From Lachnospiraceae bacterium (GTDB taxonomy: Bacteria > Bacillota > Clostridia > Lachnospirales > Lachnospiraceae), in NCBI GenBank assembly GCA_021770785.1, contig JAETQH010000001.1, positions 62,001 to 126,000 of the forward strand: a stretch of 64,000 nucleotides of DNA. The letters run 5' to 3'. Positions 42,718 to 51,565 of this stretch are shown piece by piece. Below the pieces are notes generated by a model that did not search any database, was not told the origin of the DNA, and was given only the letters and a program-made list of their open reading frames with translations. The translations under genes were made by a program, and so were the position numbers. The number at the start of each line of letters is the position of its first letter. The stretch's first letter is position 1.

Positions 42718-44420
42718 ATGGACTCCCTAACAATCAGTACATTTTTCCCCTCAAATGCAAACCCATAACAGTGAATCTGTTCTCTTGGTATTCCCCTGGC
42801 CACAAGCTGTTCCTCGTAACGCTTTTCTTTTATCTGCGCAAGAGCCGCCTGCACGGTTTCCTCTAAAGAAGCTTCTTTCCTTGGGTTGTACACCTTAAAC
42901 TCCAAAATAACCGCATCATTCTCCTGTGGATTTTTCGGCTCCAGCATCACATCGTACCTTCCAAAGCCACTCTCCCGGTTGGAGGTTATAAGGTATTTAT
43001 CCTGCAACTCCACCAACAGTCCCAGTACAAAGCCGTGATAAAAACGCTCTGGCTCCAGTCCGAAAATACGTTTTCCCGTATCAAAATAGCTAAACGTCTG
43101 CAATGCCACACGGTTCATATACACATTCATGGCATCCACATCTCCCAGCAGCAGTGCTTTCACAAAATCATTGTAGTCTGCCTCCACGGGTTTAAACCAA
43201 CTGCGCACCATAGTTCTAAACATCCGTTCCACTTCATAATTTGTGAGTGCAAGTTCATACAGCGGCTCTCTGCCATCCTCAAATTTTCCTTCATCTTCAT
43301 AATCCAACACTTTTAGATACCCACTGGCGAGCAACAGACTCCAGATGGCATTCTCACTGTTATCAAGCTGATTATAGACTATTTGTTCATCAATGGGACA
43401 TTTTAAATTCTCTCCTCTCAGCAGTCCTTCAAAAAGTATTTTTATCTGACGACTACCCTCACGTATCAGCTTTCCTACCAGGCTGTTGGAACTGGTATTG
43501 GCCCAATAGGTGCTAAATTTTCCCTTATCAATAAAGTTTAAAATCGACCAGGGGTTATAAATATCTTTATGCCCACCAAAAATAAAACCATCATACCACC
43601 TTTTCACGCTATCCTTTTTTCCAATAAGATTATATTCTTCAAGAGCAGCAAACACCTCTTCTTCTGTAAAACCAAAGGCTGTTGCATATTTATCTGATGT
43701 TGTTGTCACAATCTCCAAATTATTCAAATCAGAAAAAATAGATTCTTTACTCACTCTTGTAATCCCGGTCATAATTCCCCGTTCCAGATGAGGATTCGTT
43801 TTAAAAGTGGAATTAAAAAGGCTTCTGGTAAATGCCGCCAATTCATCCCAATAACCATCCACATAGGCTTCCTGCATGGGAGTATCATATTCATCCAGCA
43901 AAATGATTACTTTCTTCCCATAGTACTGATATAAAAATTTTGATAACTGAAACAATGCCAGTGTTGCATCCGCATCGTTCATGTCCTCTGTTATCCGGCT
44001 GATATATGTTTTATCTGATTTGGAAAGCGCTTCGCTTTCTAAAAGAAATTCATAGTCAGAATATACATTTACTAACAGCTGGCATATTTTTAATCTCGCC
44101 ATTTCATAAGAAGATTCTTTAATATGTGCAAATGACAGACTGATAACCGGATATGTTCCCTGTATTTCCCTGTAGGTCTCATTTTCCCAAATAGAAAGCC
44201 CCTCAAATAAATCTTTCCTGCCTGCATAATCCACAGAAAAGAACTGCTCCACCATACTCATATTTAACGTTTTTCCAAAACGTCTGGGGCGGGTGATTAA
44301 TGTAACGTCATCATTACTGTCCCACCACTCACGGATAAAATCCGTCTTATCTACATAAAAGCAATGATTTTCTATGATTTTTCCAAAATCCTGTATCCCA
44401 ATTCCTACTGTCCTTGCCAT
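42714..44420 (-). CDS. AAA-ATPase_like / PD-(D/E)XK nuclease-superfamily protein
   Basis: A 568-residue protein of the family with an N-terminal AAA-ATPase_like domain and a C-terminal PD-(D/E)XK domain. The P-loop is LITRPRRFGKTLNMSM (residues 40-55, unusual RRxGKT form) and Walker B is KVIILLDEYDTPMQEA (about 170). The nuclease-like triad is in FGRYDVMLEPKNPQEND and AVILEFKVYNP (about 495-520). These genes are abundant, often in many copies, in gut Firmicutes and Bacteroidetes, and their function is unknown; links to mobile elements or defence have been suggested. It stands alone apart from the GT2 gene that it overlaps by 4 nt. Confidence 0.9.
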   Translation of the reverse strand: MARTVGIGIQDFGKIIENHCFYVDKTDFIREWWDSNDDVTLITRPRRFGKTLNMSMVEQFFSVDYAGRKDLFEGLSIWENETYREIQGTYPVISLSFAHIKESSYEMARLKICQLLVNVYSDYEFLLESEALSKSDKTYISRITEDMNDADATLALFQLSKFLYQYYGKKVIILLDEYDTPMQEAYVDGYWDELAAFTRSLFNSTFKTNPHLERGIMTGITRVSKESIFSDLNNLEIVTTTSDKYATAFGFTEEEVFAALEEYNLIGKKDSVKRWYDGFIFGGHKDIYNPWSILNFIDKGKFSTYWANTSSNSLVGKLIREGSRQIKILFEGLLRGENLKCPIDEQIVYNQLDNSENAIWSLLLASGYLKVLDYEDEGKFEDGREPLYELALTNYEVERMFRTMVRSWFKPVEADYNDFVKALLLGDVDAMNVYMNRVALQTFSYFDTGKRIFGLEPERFYHGFVLGLLVELQDKYLITSNRESGFGRYDVMLEPKNPQENDAVILEFKVYNPRKEASLEETVQAALAQIKEKRYEEQLVARGIPREQIHCYGFAFEGKNVLIVRESI

Positions 44421-44454
44421 AAATACCCCCGATAACTGCCAGCTTATCCTACCG

Positions 44455-44500
44455 CAAAAAATCCGCTATACCAAGCTTTTTCCCTTAGTATAGCGGATTT
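44455..44500 (-). terminator. Rho-independent terminator of the DUF1002 gene
   Basis: AAATCCGCTATAC (44459-44471) pairs perfectly with GTATAGCGGATTT (44488-44500). The minus strand continues with six T. Confidence 0.88.
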
Positions 44501-44555
44501 ATCTTTAAATTACAATGTTGCCAAAGCTTTCTTTCCTCACTATCCCTCTGTTTTC

Positions 44556-45317
44556 TCACCCAAACAGTTTAGAAAACCAGTCCTTAAGACCGGAAAACAG
44601 CTTCGAAAGCCACCCGTTTTCCGAAGAAGCATTTCCCATGCCGTCTCCGTTTTTATAGGAATCATACAAAGACTTCGCATAATCCACCACGCCGTCTAAG
44701 TCAATGCCAAGGGAAGTAATCTTTAACAGTAAATCTACAATCTGCTGCCTCTCCTGCGCTGAAAGGGTAACACCATATTTCCGGCACGCCTCGTCAATGA
44801 CCTCATTTATCTCACCCTCATCAGACAAATCATTTTCCGCAATGATGATATCCGCATCGGTAACACCCGCAGTAGTCAGGGCATTTTTGTACATTCCCAC
44901 GGTACAGTAATTGATATTGGTAGTGGAAATATTTAATCCGCTGCCCTCTTCCCTCTCCACAATCACGATGGATGACCATGCCTTACTGCCTATCTGGGCG
45001 GAAGAAATATAAGCGTCCAGATACTGGTGTTCCTCCGCATTGGTTACATAAACCACATCATAATTTTCCAGCTGCTCCGGAGAAATCCCCATAATGGACA
45101 GCACTGTGCTTTTCTGTTCCTCCGACAAGTCTGCCCCCAATGCCAGATAGGGCTTATCATTCCGCCCGATCTCCACATCATCGCCGTTTTCTTCCACCAT
45201 TGTCACCGTGCCTGTAACCCCCTGGGAAGTATCTCCCGCCAATACCATGGCGCCGGAATTTACAAAAACTACCGCTGCCATTAGGATTCCTGCTATTTTA
45301 TGTAAGTTTCTTCTCAT
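44556..45317 (-). CDS. Secreted DUF1002 protein
   Basis: A 253-residue exported protein with a signal peptide (IAGILMAAVVFVNSGAMVLA) and one DUF1002 domain from about residue 50 to 210, including YLALGADLSEEQKSTVLSIM, VVYVTNAEEHQYLDAYIS and DADIIIAENDLSDEGEI. The last 30 residues (SKLFSGLKDWFSKLF) look like an amphipathic helix that may touch the membrane. The DUF1002 family has no known activity. It is a single gene, ended by a strong terminator, with a MITE-like hairpin upstream. Confidence 0.88.
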   Translation of the reverse strand: MRRNLHKIAGILMAAVVFVNSGAMVLAGDTSQGVTGTVTMVEENGDDVEIGRNDKPYLALGADLSEEQKSTVLSIMGISPEQLENYDVVYVTNAEEHQYLDAYISSAQIGSKAWSSIVIVEREEGSGLNISTTNINYCTVGMYKNALTTAGVTDADIIIAENDLSDEGEINEVIDEACRKYGVTLSAQERQQIVDLLLKITSLGIDLDGVVDYAKSLYDSYKNGDGMGNASSENGWLSKLFSGLKDWFSKLFG

Positions 45318-45402
45318 AATATTTCCTCATTTCTATTTCTGTCTCAACTGCTGCAAGCTTTTCCTATCCTGCAAAGCGCAGTCATTTTTCTTTTTGCGTT
45401 GC

Positions 45403-45562
45403 TTAGGAACTGTCCGAAAATAACTTGTGCATTTGACTTGTCTAAATCCGTACAGTCTGCGTTGTCATTAGTCGGCGTACCCCGGTACGTCTCCTTCTTC
45501 CGCCTTGCCTGCACGAATTTATCCTGCGTCATCTGCACAAGTTATTTTCAGACAGTTCCTTA
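45403..45562. mobile_element. MITE-like element with 29-bp terminal inverted repeats
   Basis: The left end at 45403-45431 and the right end at 45534-45562 are inverted copies, 27 of 29 bases alike; the left end starts TTAGGAACTGTCCGAAAATA. The inner 100 bp are also partly self-complementary, including a central CGTAC/GTACG palindrome, so the whole 160 bp can fold into one long hairpin. There is no coding capacity. The last three bases at the right end form the stop codon of the neighbouring hydrolase gene. I see no clear target-site duplication. Confidence 0.7.
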
Positions 45563-46507
45563 CATATTCTGGGGCAGACGCACATTCATCCAGGCATAAA
45601 TATCGGAAAATACCTGTTCCTTATCCGTCTCATTCAGTATCTCATGCCTGTCGTTTTCATATAATTTATAGGTCAAATCCTCAATTCCTGCCTCCTTATA
45701 CATATGGTATACCTTTTTGACCCCTTCTCCTAAATCCCCCACCGGGTCCTGGTCGCCGGACACCAGAAAAAGCGGCAAATCCTTCGGCATCTTTTTCACG
45801 TTATCCATCTGATTATCAAAATGAACCGCTTCCATCAAACCATAATAGGCATTTACCGTAAAAGAAAAGCTACACTTGGGATCTGCAAAATATTTTTTCA
45901 CGCACTCCACGTCCTTGGTAAGCCAGCTTTTGGAGAAATCCTTCCCATAGCTGTCAAATTTTCGATAGGACTTGCTGTAGGACAACGCCCGGATAAATTT
46001 ACTTCTATAATTCCAGCCGCGAAAAGCCGCCATCACCTTGCACAGCCACATTCCCAACTTCATAGTTCCGTCTGCTACACAGCCTGTTCCCATAATAACG
46101 GCTCCTGCCAGATTGTCATTATGAATACACAGATATTTCCGCAGCATATAAGAACCCATACTATGCGCCAGCATAAAATACGGTACGCCGGGATTTTCTT
46201 TCTGAATCATGGTACGCAGCTGGTGCATATCCTCCACTAAAGTATCACTGGGATTCTCTCCGAAATACCCCCACTCTTCCTCGCTGTTTACCGATTCCCC
46301 GTGTCCGAGATGGTCATGTCCCACCACCAGAAATCCGCGTTCTGCTAAATATTCCGCAAAGGGGCGGTAGCGTTCAATATATTCTACCATACCATGGGTA
46401 ATCTGCAGAATTGCCCGATACTCCCCAGTTTCCGGCACCCACTTTACTCCATGAATCATCGTTTTTCCGTTCTTTGATAAAAAGCGGAGCTGTTCCTCTT
46501 TCGCCAT
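45560..46507 (-). CDS. Alpha/beta hydrolase, lysophospholipase/monoacylglycerol lipase-like
   Basis: A 315-residue cytosolic serine hydrolase. The oxyanion-side motif is VVGHDHLGHGESV. The nucleophile elbow is MLAHSMGSYMLRKYL (Ser about residue 117), the Asp is in LVSGDQDPVGD and the His in ENDRHEILNETD. This order and HGxGEH-like start fit the Hydrolase_4 (YtpA/PldB) group, which cleaves lysophospholipids or monoacylglycerols. Its TAA stop lies within the right end of the MITE-like element, so the true ancestral C-terminus may have been altered. It follows the MCP-like gene by 35 nt. Confidence 0.88.
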   Translation of the reverse strand: MAKEEQLRFLSKNGKTMIHGVKWVPETGEYRAILQITHGMVEYIERYRPFAEYLAERGFLVVGHDHLGHGESVNSEEEWGYFGENPSDTLVEDMHQLRTMIQKENPGVPYFMLAHSMGSYMLRKYLCIHNDNLAGAVIMGTGCVADGTMKLGMWLCKVMAAFRGWNYRSKFIRALSYSKSYRKFDSYGKDFSKSWLTKDVECVKKYFADPKCSFSFTVNAYYGLMEAVHFDNQMDNVKKMPKDLPLFLVSGDQDPVGDLGEGVKKVYHMYKEAGIEDLTYKLYENDRHEILNETDKEQVFSDIYAWMNVRLPQNM

Positions 46508-46542
46508 TTTTTCTACCTCACTTATTAATTATTTTTTAAGCA

Positions 46543-47490
46543 TTAGACACCCTGTGCCGCCTGCTGTAAATCCTGATAAACCGTCTCTAATTCATCAATA
46601 CTCCTTTTCTGTCCTTCCATTTCCTTTTTTACTATCTGAAGTTCCCTGCTTAACTCCTGCTGAATACGGACAAATTCCTCCCCTGCCTGCTTTAAGGCAT
46701 CCGCCCTGCCAAGGGTATTGCCGGAGAGATGTTCCCTCAAATCAATCTGCCCCGCTTCATAAGCGGATAAATTCTGTACCACTCCGCTGTATAATTTTCC
46801 CATTGCAATGGTACATTCCTTAAACACGGTCTTAAGCTGTCCTACCTCTTTTTCTAACTCCGCTGTCCTTGCCTTAGACGCCGTAAGTTCTTCCGCCAGA
46901 AGTTCCGCCGACGCCTCATATTTCTCGGAAAAGACCCGGACTTCCTCCGCCGCATGGATAAAGTTCATCGCTGAATCTCCCATACGTCCCGCTTCGATGG
47001 CTGCATTTAAGGCCAACACGCCCATGGTCTTGGAATATTCTTTCATTTCCCCGATTACCGTTTCTGTCTTTTCCTCCGACGCCTTCATCTGCCCCTGCAC
47101 ATTCGCCAAATTTTCCACCGGCTCTCCATATCTCCGGTGCTGCTCTAAAAACTCCGATATTTTTTCATTCTGGTTTTTTAACTGCCCTAAGAAAACAGAG
47201 TGGGTCGCATCGAAAGATTCCACTGCATTGTTAACGCTCATCATGGCACTGTGGACATCTCCTGCTGCCGCCTGGCTTTTCTCCGCCAGCTGCGACACCT
47301 GGGTGACCTCTTCGGAAATCCTCCCAACATGTTTTGTCAACTGGACGCGGGATGCCGTAAGGGCGGCAAACTCTTCCTCCACCTCTGCCTTACTGCTGCG
47401 CAGCTCTTTCATCACATTTTCTTTTTTCCGGTTCTTCTCTCTTAACTCTGCTACTTCTTCCTCTAACTGTTTTTTTCCGCCAAACATCAT
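46543..47490 (-). CDS. Soluble MCP-like signalling protein
   Basis: A 315-residue coiled-coil protein with no membrane span or sensor domain. The centre carries the conserved hairpin tip of chemoreceptors in the form VLALNAAIEAGRMGDSAMNF and IHAAEEVRVFSEKYEASAE (about residues 150-190), with heptads on both sides. In standard receptors the tip binds CheA/CheW; here the usual ExGRGFAVVAxEVR is altered to EAGRMGDSAMNFIHAAEEVR, so binding is doubtful. No che genes are nearby. The start is one of two adjacent ATG codons at 47490/47487. It is in line with recJ (28 nt). Confidence 0.8.
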   Translation of the reverse strand: MMFGGKKQLEEEVAELREKNRKKENVMKELRSSKAEVEEEFAALTASRVQLTKHVGRISEEVTQVSQLAEKSQAAAGDVHSAMMSVNNAVESFDATHSVFLGQLKNQNEKISEFLEQHRRYGEPVENLANVQGQMKASEEKTETVIGEMKEYSKTMGVLALNAAIEAGRMGDSAMNFIHAAEEVRVFSEKYEASAELLAEELTASKARTAELEKEVGQLKTVFKECTIAMGKLYSGVVQNLSAYEAGQIDLREHLSGNTLGRADALKQAGEEFVRIQQELSRELQIVKKEMEGQKRSIDELETVYQDLQQAAQGV

Positions 47491-47518
47491 TGTTTCATCT
47501 ATCCTTTCTCTCCCTTGA

Positions 47519-49276
47519 CTACTGATAATTTTTTATCACCAGCCGGACATTTTCTCTTCCCTGGTAAGCATCGATTTCCGGGTAATAAACTATAGACATA
47601 CGGATGTCATTCTCCCTGCCGCAGAGCGCCCGCTCCACCTCCGGCTCCCCGAATTTTTCCCGGTAACAGGCAAGAAATTTTTCTACGTCCCCGAAATATA
47701 CCGCAGAAATCCGCCCGCCGCTTTCCGTCCGAAGCTGAAGCTTTAAGACATTGCGGTTCTTTCCCACAATATACATATGCTCAATTCCAATATTTTTATC
47801 CGCAAACTGGGGCTTTATATTTCCCTTGCCGAAGGGCTCTAACAAATCCAGCTCTCGCACAAAGGATACATCCGGGTAGCCCGCCGGCACAGGCACGTCT
47901 ATTTTTATCTTAGGGATAAAATCCTCATCTGTCAATTCACAACAGACATTTATTTTCTGACGGAATGCTTCAATATCCTTTTCCGCCATGGAAATTCCTG
48001 CCGCCATGGGATGTCCGCCGAATTTTGAGAAAAATTCTTTACACTTACAGAGTTCCTCGTACATGGAATAAGCTTCAATGGAGCGCCCGGAGCCTTTTAC
48101 CCCTTCCTCGCTTTTCGTCAGCACCAGCGTGGGCCTGTGGTACATTTCCCGGATTCTTCCGGCGATAATGCCCGCTAAGCTCTCATGGACTTTTGGGAGA
48201 TAAATTACCATAACCTTCTCCCCCACGTCTCCTTTTTCCACTGCCTCCATAGCAAGCTCCACGCCCTCCGCCGTCATATCTTTACGTTGGGCATTTAACT
48301 CCACTAATTGGGCTGCAATCTCCGCCGCTTTCCTTTCGTCCTCCTGTAAAAAAAGGCTTAAGGCTATTTTTGCCGTCTCTAACCTGCCGCTGGCATTGAT
48401 ACAGGGACCTAACACAAATCCAAAATGATAGGCGTTGATACTATCAAATTCCAATTTATTTTGTAGGATCAGCGCCCGCATTCCCTTGTTTTTGGTATGT
48501 CGAATCCGCTTTAGTCCCTCTTTTACCAAAATCCTGTTTTCATCGGTCAAATCCATCACATCTCCTACCGTGGCAAAGGCTGCATTTTCCAAAAACTCCC
48601 ACGCCTCCTCCCGGGGAACACTGCATTTTTCATAAAGAAGCTGAATGACCTTAAACGCCACCGCCGCACCGCAGAGCTCTTTATAGGGATAGGGGCAGTC
48701 CTTCTGCTTGGGATTTACGATGGCGTCCGCCGCACTTTTCTTATAAATGCGCTTTCCGCCCTCCTCGCTGTAGGGTATCTCGTGATGGTCCGTCACCAGC
48801 ACGGTCATTCCAAGAGCTTTTGCATGGGCAATCTCATCTATCGCTGCAATTCCGTTATCACAGGTGATGATGGTGTCAATCTGTGCCTCCTTCGCCTGCC
48901 CTATCAGGTGGTCATTGATGCCGTATCCGTCCTTGACACGGTCCGGAATCCGGGTGTCCACCCTGCCGCCGCAGCGCCGGATTCCCTGATGGAGGATATA
49001 AGTAGACATAACGCCGTCGATGTCGTAATCTCCGATAATCCGTATGCTTTTCTGTTCTTTGATTTTTCTTATAAGGATATCCGTTAAAAGGTCTGCATCT
49101 TTTAGCAAATGGGGGTTGTATAAATCCTGTAACCCGCCGTTTAAGTATCTGTCCACCGCTTTTTCTCCGATTACCCCGCGGTTGCGGATAATCCGCGCCG
49201 TCACGGGACTGATATGAAACTGTCCCGCAAGTTTGTTAAAATCTGCTCCTTTTTGTATTACAAACCATTTTTCCAT
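47519..49276 (-). CDS. recJ: Single-stranded-DNA-specific exonuclease RecJ
   Basis: A 585-residue DHH-family nuclease acting 5' to 3' on single-stranded DNA in recombination and repair. The metal-binding motifs are in order: IIGDYDIDGVMSTYI, TIITCDNGIAA, VLVTDHHEIPY and AFATVGDVMDL. The DHHA1 part has FGGHPMAAGIS, and a C-terminal OB-type domain follows. Length is typical of Firmicutes. It starts 3 nt after truA and is probably cotranscribed with it. Confidence 0.96.
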   Translation of the reverse strand: MEKWFVIQKGADFNKLAGQFHISPVTARIIRNRGVIGEKAVDRYLNGGLQDLYNPHLLKDADLLTDILIRKIKEQKSIRIIGDYDIDGVMSTYILHQGIRRCGGRVDTRIPDRVKDGYGINDHLIGQAKEAQIDTIITCDNGIAAIDEIAHAKALGMTVLVTDHHEIPYSEEGGKRIYKKSAADAIVNPKQKDCPYPYKELCGAAVAFKVIQLLYEKCSVPREEAWEFLENAAFATVGDVMDLTDENRILVKEGLKRIRHTKNKGMRALILQNKLEFDSINAYHFGFVLGPCINASGRLETAKIALSLFLQEDERKAAEIAAQLVELNAQRKDMTAEGVELAMEAVEKGDVGEKVMVIYLPKVHESLAGIIAGRIREMYHRPTLVLTKSEEGVKGSGRSIEAYSMYEELCKCKEFFSKFGGHPMAAGISMAEKDIEAFRQKINVCCELTDEDFIPKIKIDVPVPAGYPDVSFVRELDLLEPFGKGNIKPQFADKNIGIEHMYIVGKNRNVLKLQLRTESGGRISAVYFGDVEKFLACYREKFGEPEVERALCGRENDIRMSIVYYPEIDAYQGRENVRLVIKNYQ

Positions 49277-49279
49277 AAA

Positions 49280-50029
49280 TCAATGTTCTTTCTCATAAGT
49301 TACTTTACACAATGTCAAACCACATGCCGGGGCAGTGTAGCCTGCCGTCTCGCGGTTTTTTCCCTCTAAAATAGATAGGATTTCTTCCGGTTCTCTTCTG
49401 CCGTCTCCTATCTCAAGTAATGTGCCGGTTATTATCCGTACCATGTTCTGCAAAAATCCGTTTCCGGTGTAATAGATGCAAAGTTCGTTTTCCGTCTCTT
49501 CTATCCGTATTTCGTATATAGTGCGCACGGTGGATTTTTTCATTTTCTTATTGCCGCAGAAGGCTTTAAAATCATGGGTTCCCACCAGATAACCAGCCGC
49601 CTGACGCATACGGCTTACTTCTAGGGGCGTCTGATAACTATAGGTGTATTTGCGGCCAAATACGTCAGGAATTTTTCCTGTATGGATTCGGTAAAGGTAA
49701 GTTTTTGACAGTGCGTGGTAACGGCTGTGAAAACGTTCCTCTACTTCTTCTACTACTGTGACGGCGATGTCCTCGGGAAGATAGCGGTTTAAGTAATCTC
49801 TGATTTCTTCGCAGGTTTGGATTCCCTCTAAACGGACGTTGGCTACCTGACCTAAGGCGTGGACACCTGCGTCCGTTCTGCCGGAGCCGGTAAGCTCTAC
49901 CGGGTGGGAGGCTAACTGGGTTAGTACGTCCTGCAGTTTTCCCTGGATGGTTAAGTCGGTGCTGGTCTGGGTCTGCCAGCCTTTGTAGCGTGTGCCATCG
50001 TATTGGATGGTTAATTTATAATTTTTCAT
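49280..50029 (-). CDS. truA: tRNA pseudouridine synthase A
   Basis: A 249-residue enzyme that makes pseudouridine at positions 38-40 of tRNA anticodon arms. The catalytic Asp is in GSGRTDAGVHALGQVANV (about residue 54). HSRYHALSKTYLYRI, GTHDFKAFCGNKKMKKSTVR and NGFLQNMVRIITGTLLEIG are all standard for TruA. First gene of a leftward set with recJ, the MCP-like gene and the hydrolase. Confidence 0.97.
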   Translation of the reverse strand: MKNYKLTIQYDGTRYKGWQTQTSTDLTIQGKLQDVLTQLASHPVELTGSGRTDAGVHALGQVANVRLEGIQTCEEIRDYLNRYLPEDIAVTVVEEVEERFHSRYHALSKTYLYRIHTGKIPDVFGRKYTYSYQTPLEVSRMRQAAGYLVGTHDFKAFCGNKKMKKSTVRTIYEIRIEETENELCIYYTGNGFLQNMVRIITGTLLEIGDGRREPEEILSILEGKNRETAGYTAPACGLTLCKVTYEKEH

Positions 50030-50081
50030 ATGGAGTCTCTCTATTTGCCGGGGCGATTTTGTCTTTGTTAGTTGTTTAGAC

Positions 50082-50111
50082 AGTATAGCATAAACGGTGG
50101 AAAAATGCCAA
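50082..50111 (-). promoter_or_regulatory. Promoter of the truA-recJ operon
   Basis: TTGGCA (50111-50106), an 18-nt spacer and TATACT (50087-50082) on the minus strand, about 50 nt before the truA ATG. Confidence 0.65.
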
Positions 50112-50136
50112 CTTTAACGCCGGGAAATCTTTCCCT

Positions 50137-51408
50137 TTATACCAGTTCTGCCAGTCGGGCTACTGCTACATAGATTTCTGAGATTTTGTACCAGGTACGG
50201 TAATCGATGACTCCGGTTACAGGGAGACCGAATACACGCTGGAATACTTCTACTGCTTCTCTTGTGGCAGAGCCATAGATGCCGTCGGGGGTTATGGTGG
50301 GGATGGCGGGATAGGAACGGGAGATTCTTGCAAGTTCTTCCTGTATCTGCCTTACTTTTTCTCCGGTGGAGCCTACGGTTAAGTCTACCCGGGGCCAGGA
50401 GGCCGGGATGCCGGAGATTTCTTCGGCGGAATTAATGTAAATGCTGTTTCCGTAGTAATAGCGGAGAATCTCAATGGTGCTGTAGTTCTGGTCGCCTAAA
50501 AATTTGCTTCCCCACTGGCTCAGCCAGTTGCTGCAACTGACACGCTCGCCGTCGCAGTACTGGGTTAAAATGGGCTGTCTTACGTTTGGTCTCGACAGAT
50601 AGTTCTGGAACATTTCATCTACAATGTCGGATATGCTCTGGAAAATATTTCTGCCGTAAACAAATTTCTGGTCGAAGGCGGTGGAGGTGGTGATGGTAAA
50701 GTTATAGCCTTTGTTCCGGTACCACTCAGTATAAACCCTGTTTAGCGTAAATGACATAATAGCGAGGATATTAGCACGCAGGGTAGAATCCGGCCAGGTA
50801 GAATAAATTTCACTGGAGGCTACATTTTTGATGTAATCTTTGTAACGGACGTAGTAGTCACGGGCTGTAACATCTGTGGGCGGGCCGTCATGGACGATGA
50901 CATACTCGGGAATTACCACCCTGCTCAGTACGATTTCCCCTGTCTCTGTCACGGGTTTGATTTCCGACTCCGCAATCTTCGGCGGATAATCCCCAAACAG
51001 CGTATTGACGGGAATCACAATGCTGTCAAGGTTTTGATCTGTTGCCTCTACTTCTTCCATCCTGATTTCCTGAAGCGACAGCTCATTTGAAAACACTTCA
51101 ATTCCTGAGACGTTGACCGGACGAAATCCTTCCGCAGCAACTTGAATGGTGTATTGCGAAAATGGCTGATTTTCGCTGGGCTCCATAGAATACTCGAGTG
51201 GAGGCGCAGCAAGCGCAATCTGTTCCGACATCCCCGATGCATCGGTTTCCACCTCCTCTATGGTACTCTCCGGGTCCCCGGAATAAGTAATGGAAATGGT
51301 AGCATTCTGTATGGGAACATTGGCCCCCCTTGCCACCACCTGCACCTTAAGCGCTCCCTGGTCTACATTACTATTGTTATTGTTTGGTGTCACAACGATA
51401 TCTGACAT
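50137..51408 (-). CDS. SpoIID-like protein with peptidoglycan-binding domain
   Basis: A 423-residue protein without signal peptide. The N-terminal about 110 residues form a carboxypeptidase-regulatory-like beta domain (GALKVQVVARGANVPIQNAT). The middle (VTARDYYVRYKDYIKNVASS, EIYSTWPDSTLRANILAIMS) resembles SpoIID/LytB amidase-enhancer domains. The C-terminus (VGSTGEKVRQIQEELARISR, PDGIYGSATREAVEVFQRVF) is a PG_binding_1 module. It may act on spore cortex or wall peptidoglycan, but the lack of a signal peptide fits a spore-compartment protein better. The ATG at 51408 has GAGG 6 nt ahead. Confidence 0.75.
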   Translation of the reverse strand: MSDIVVTPNNNNSNVDQGALKVQVVARGANVPIQNATISITYSGDPESTIEEVETDASGMSEQIALAAPPLEYSMEPSENQPFSQYTIQVAAEGFRPVNVSGIEVFSNELSLQEIRMEEVEATDQNLDSIVIPVNTLFGDYPPKIAESEIKPVTETGEIVLSRVVIPEYVIVHDGPPTDVTARDYYVRYKDYIKNVASSEIYSTWPDSTLRANILAIMSFTLNRVYTEWYRNKGYNFTITTSTAFDQKFVYGRNIFQSISDIVDEMFQNYLSRPNVRQPILTQYCDGERVSCSNWLSQWGSKFLGDQNYSTIEILRYYYGNSIYINSAEEISGIPASWPRVDLTVGSTGEKVRQIQEELARISRSYPAIPTITPDGIYGSATREAVEVFQRVFGLPVTGVIDYRTWYKISEIYVAVARLAELV

Positions 51409-51448
51409 GGAAAACCTCATATTTTCGTTGCTCTATTTTATGCACACG

Positions 51449-51504
51449 AAAAAAAAATGTGACAAAAATGCCTCGAAATTACTTCGGAGCACCGCACATT
51501 TTTT
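51449..51504 (-). terminator. Rho-independent terminator of glmS
   Basis: On the minus strand an AAAAATGTG/CACATTTTT outer stem encloses TGCTCCGAA/TTCGAGGCA, followed by nine T (51457-51449). It lies about 60 nt past the glmS stop. Confidence 0.75.
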
Positions 51505-51516
51505 CTGTCCGTTTTA

Positions 51517-51551
51517 TATTCTCAGATACGCAGTTTTACCTGCTGTATAGC
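51517..51551 (+). repeat. 35-nt repeat, left copy of an inverted pair flanking glmS
   Basis: This copy contains TCAGATACGCAGTTTT and ends GTATAGC. The same 35-nt sequence, with about six differences, lies in inverted orientation at 53641-53675 on the other side of glmS and its ribozyme. Confidence 0.65.
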
Positions 51552-51565
51552 CTTTTGCATGACAG

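Noticed and set aside
42714-45562. A genomic island or prophage around the AAA-ATPase gene and the MITE
   Set aside because: No integrase, transposase, phage gene or attachment repeat is present, and the neighbours are ordinary chromosomal genes.
46808-47518. Plus-strand open frame of 236 codons
   Set aside because: Antisense to the MCP-like coiled coil; the Ser-rich product reflects the Glu/Ala-rich codons on the other strand.
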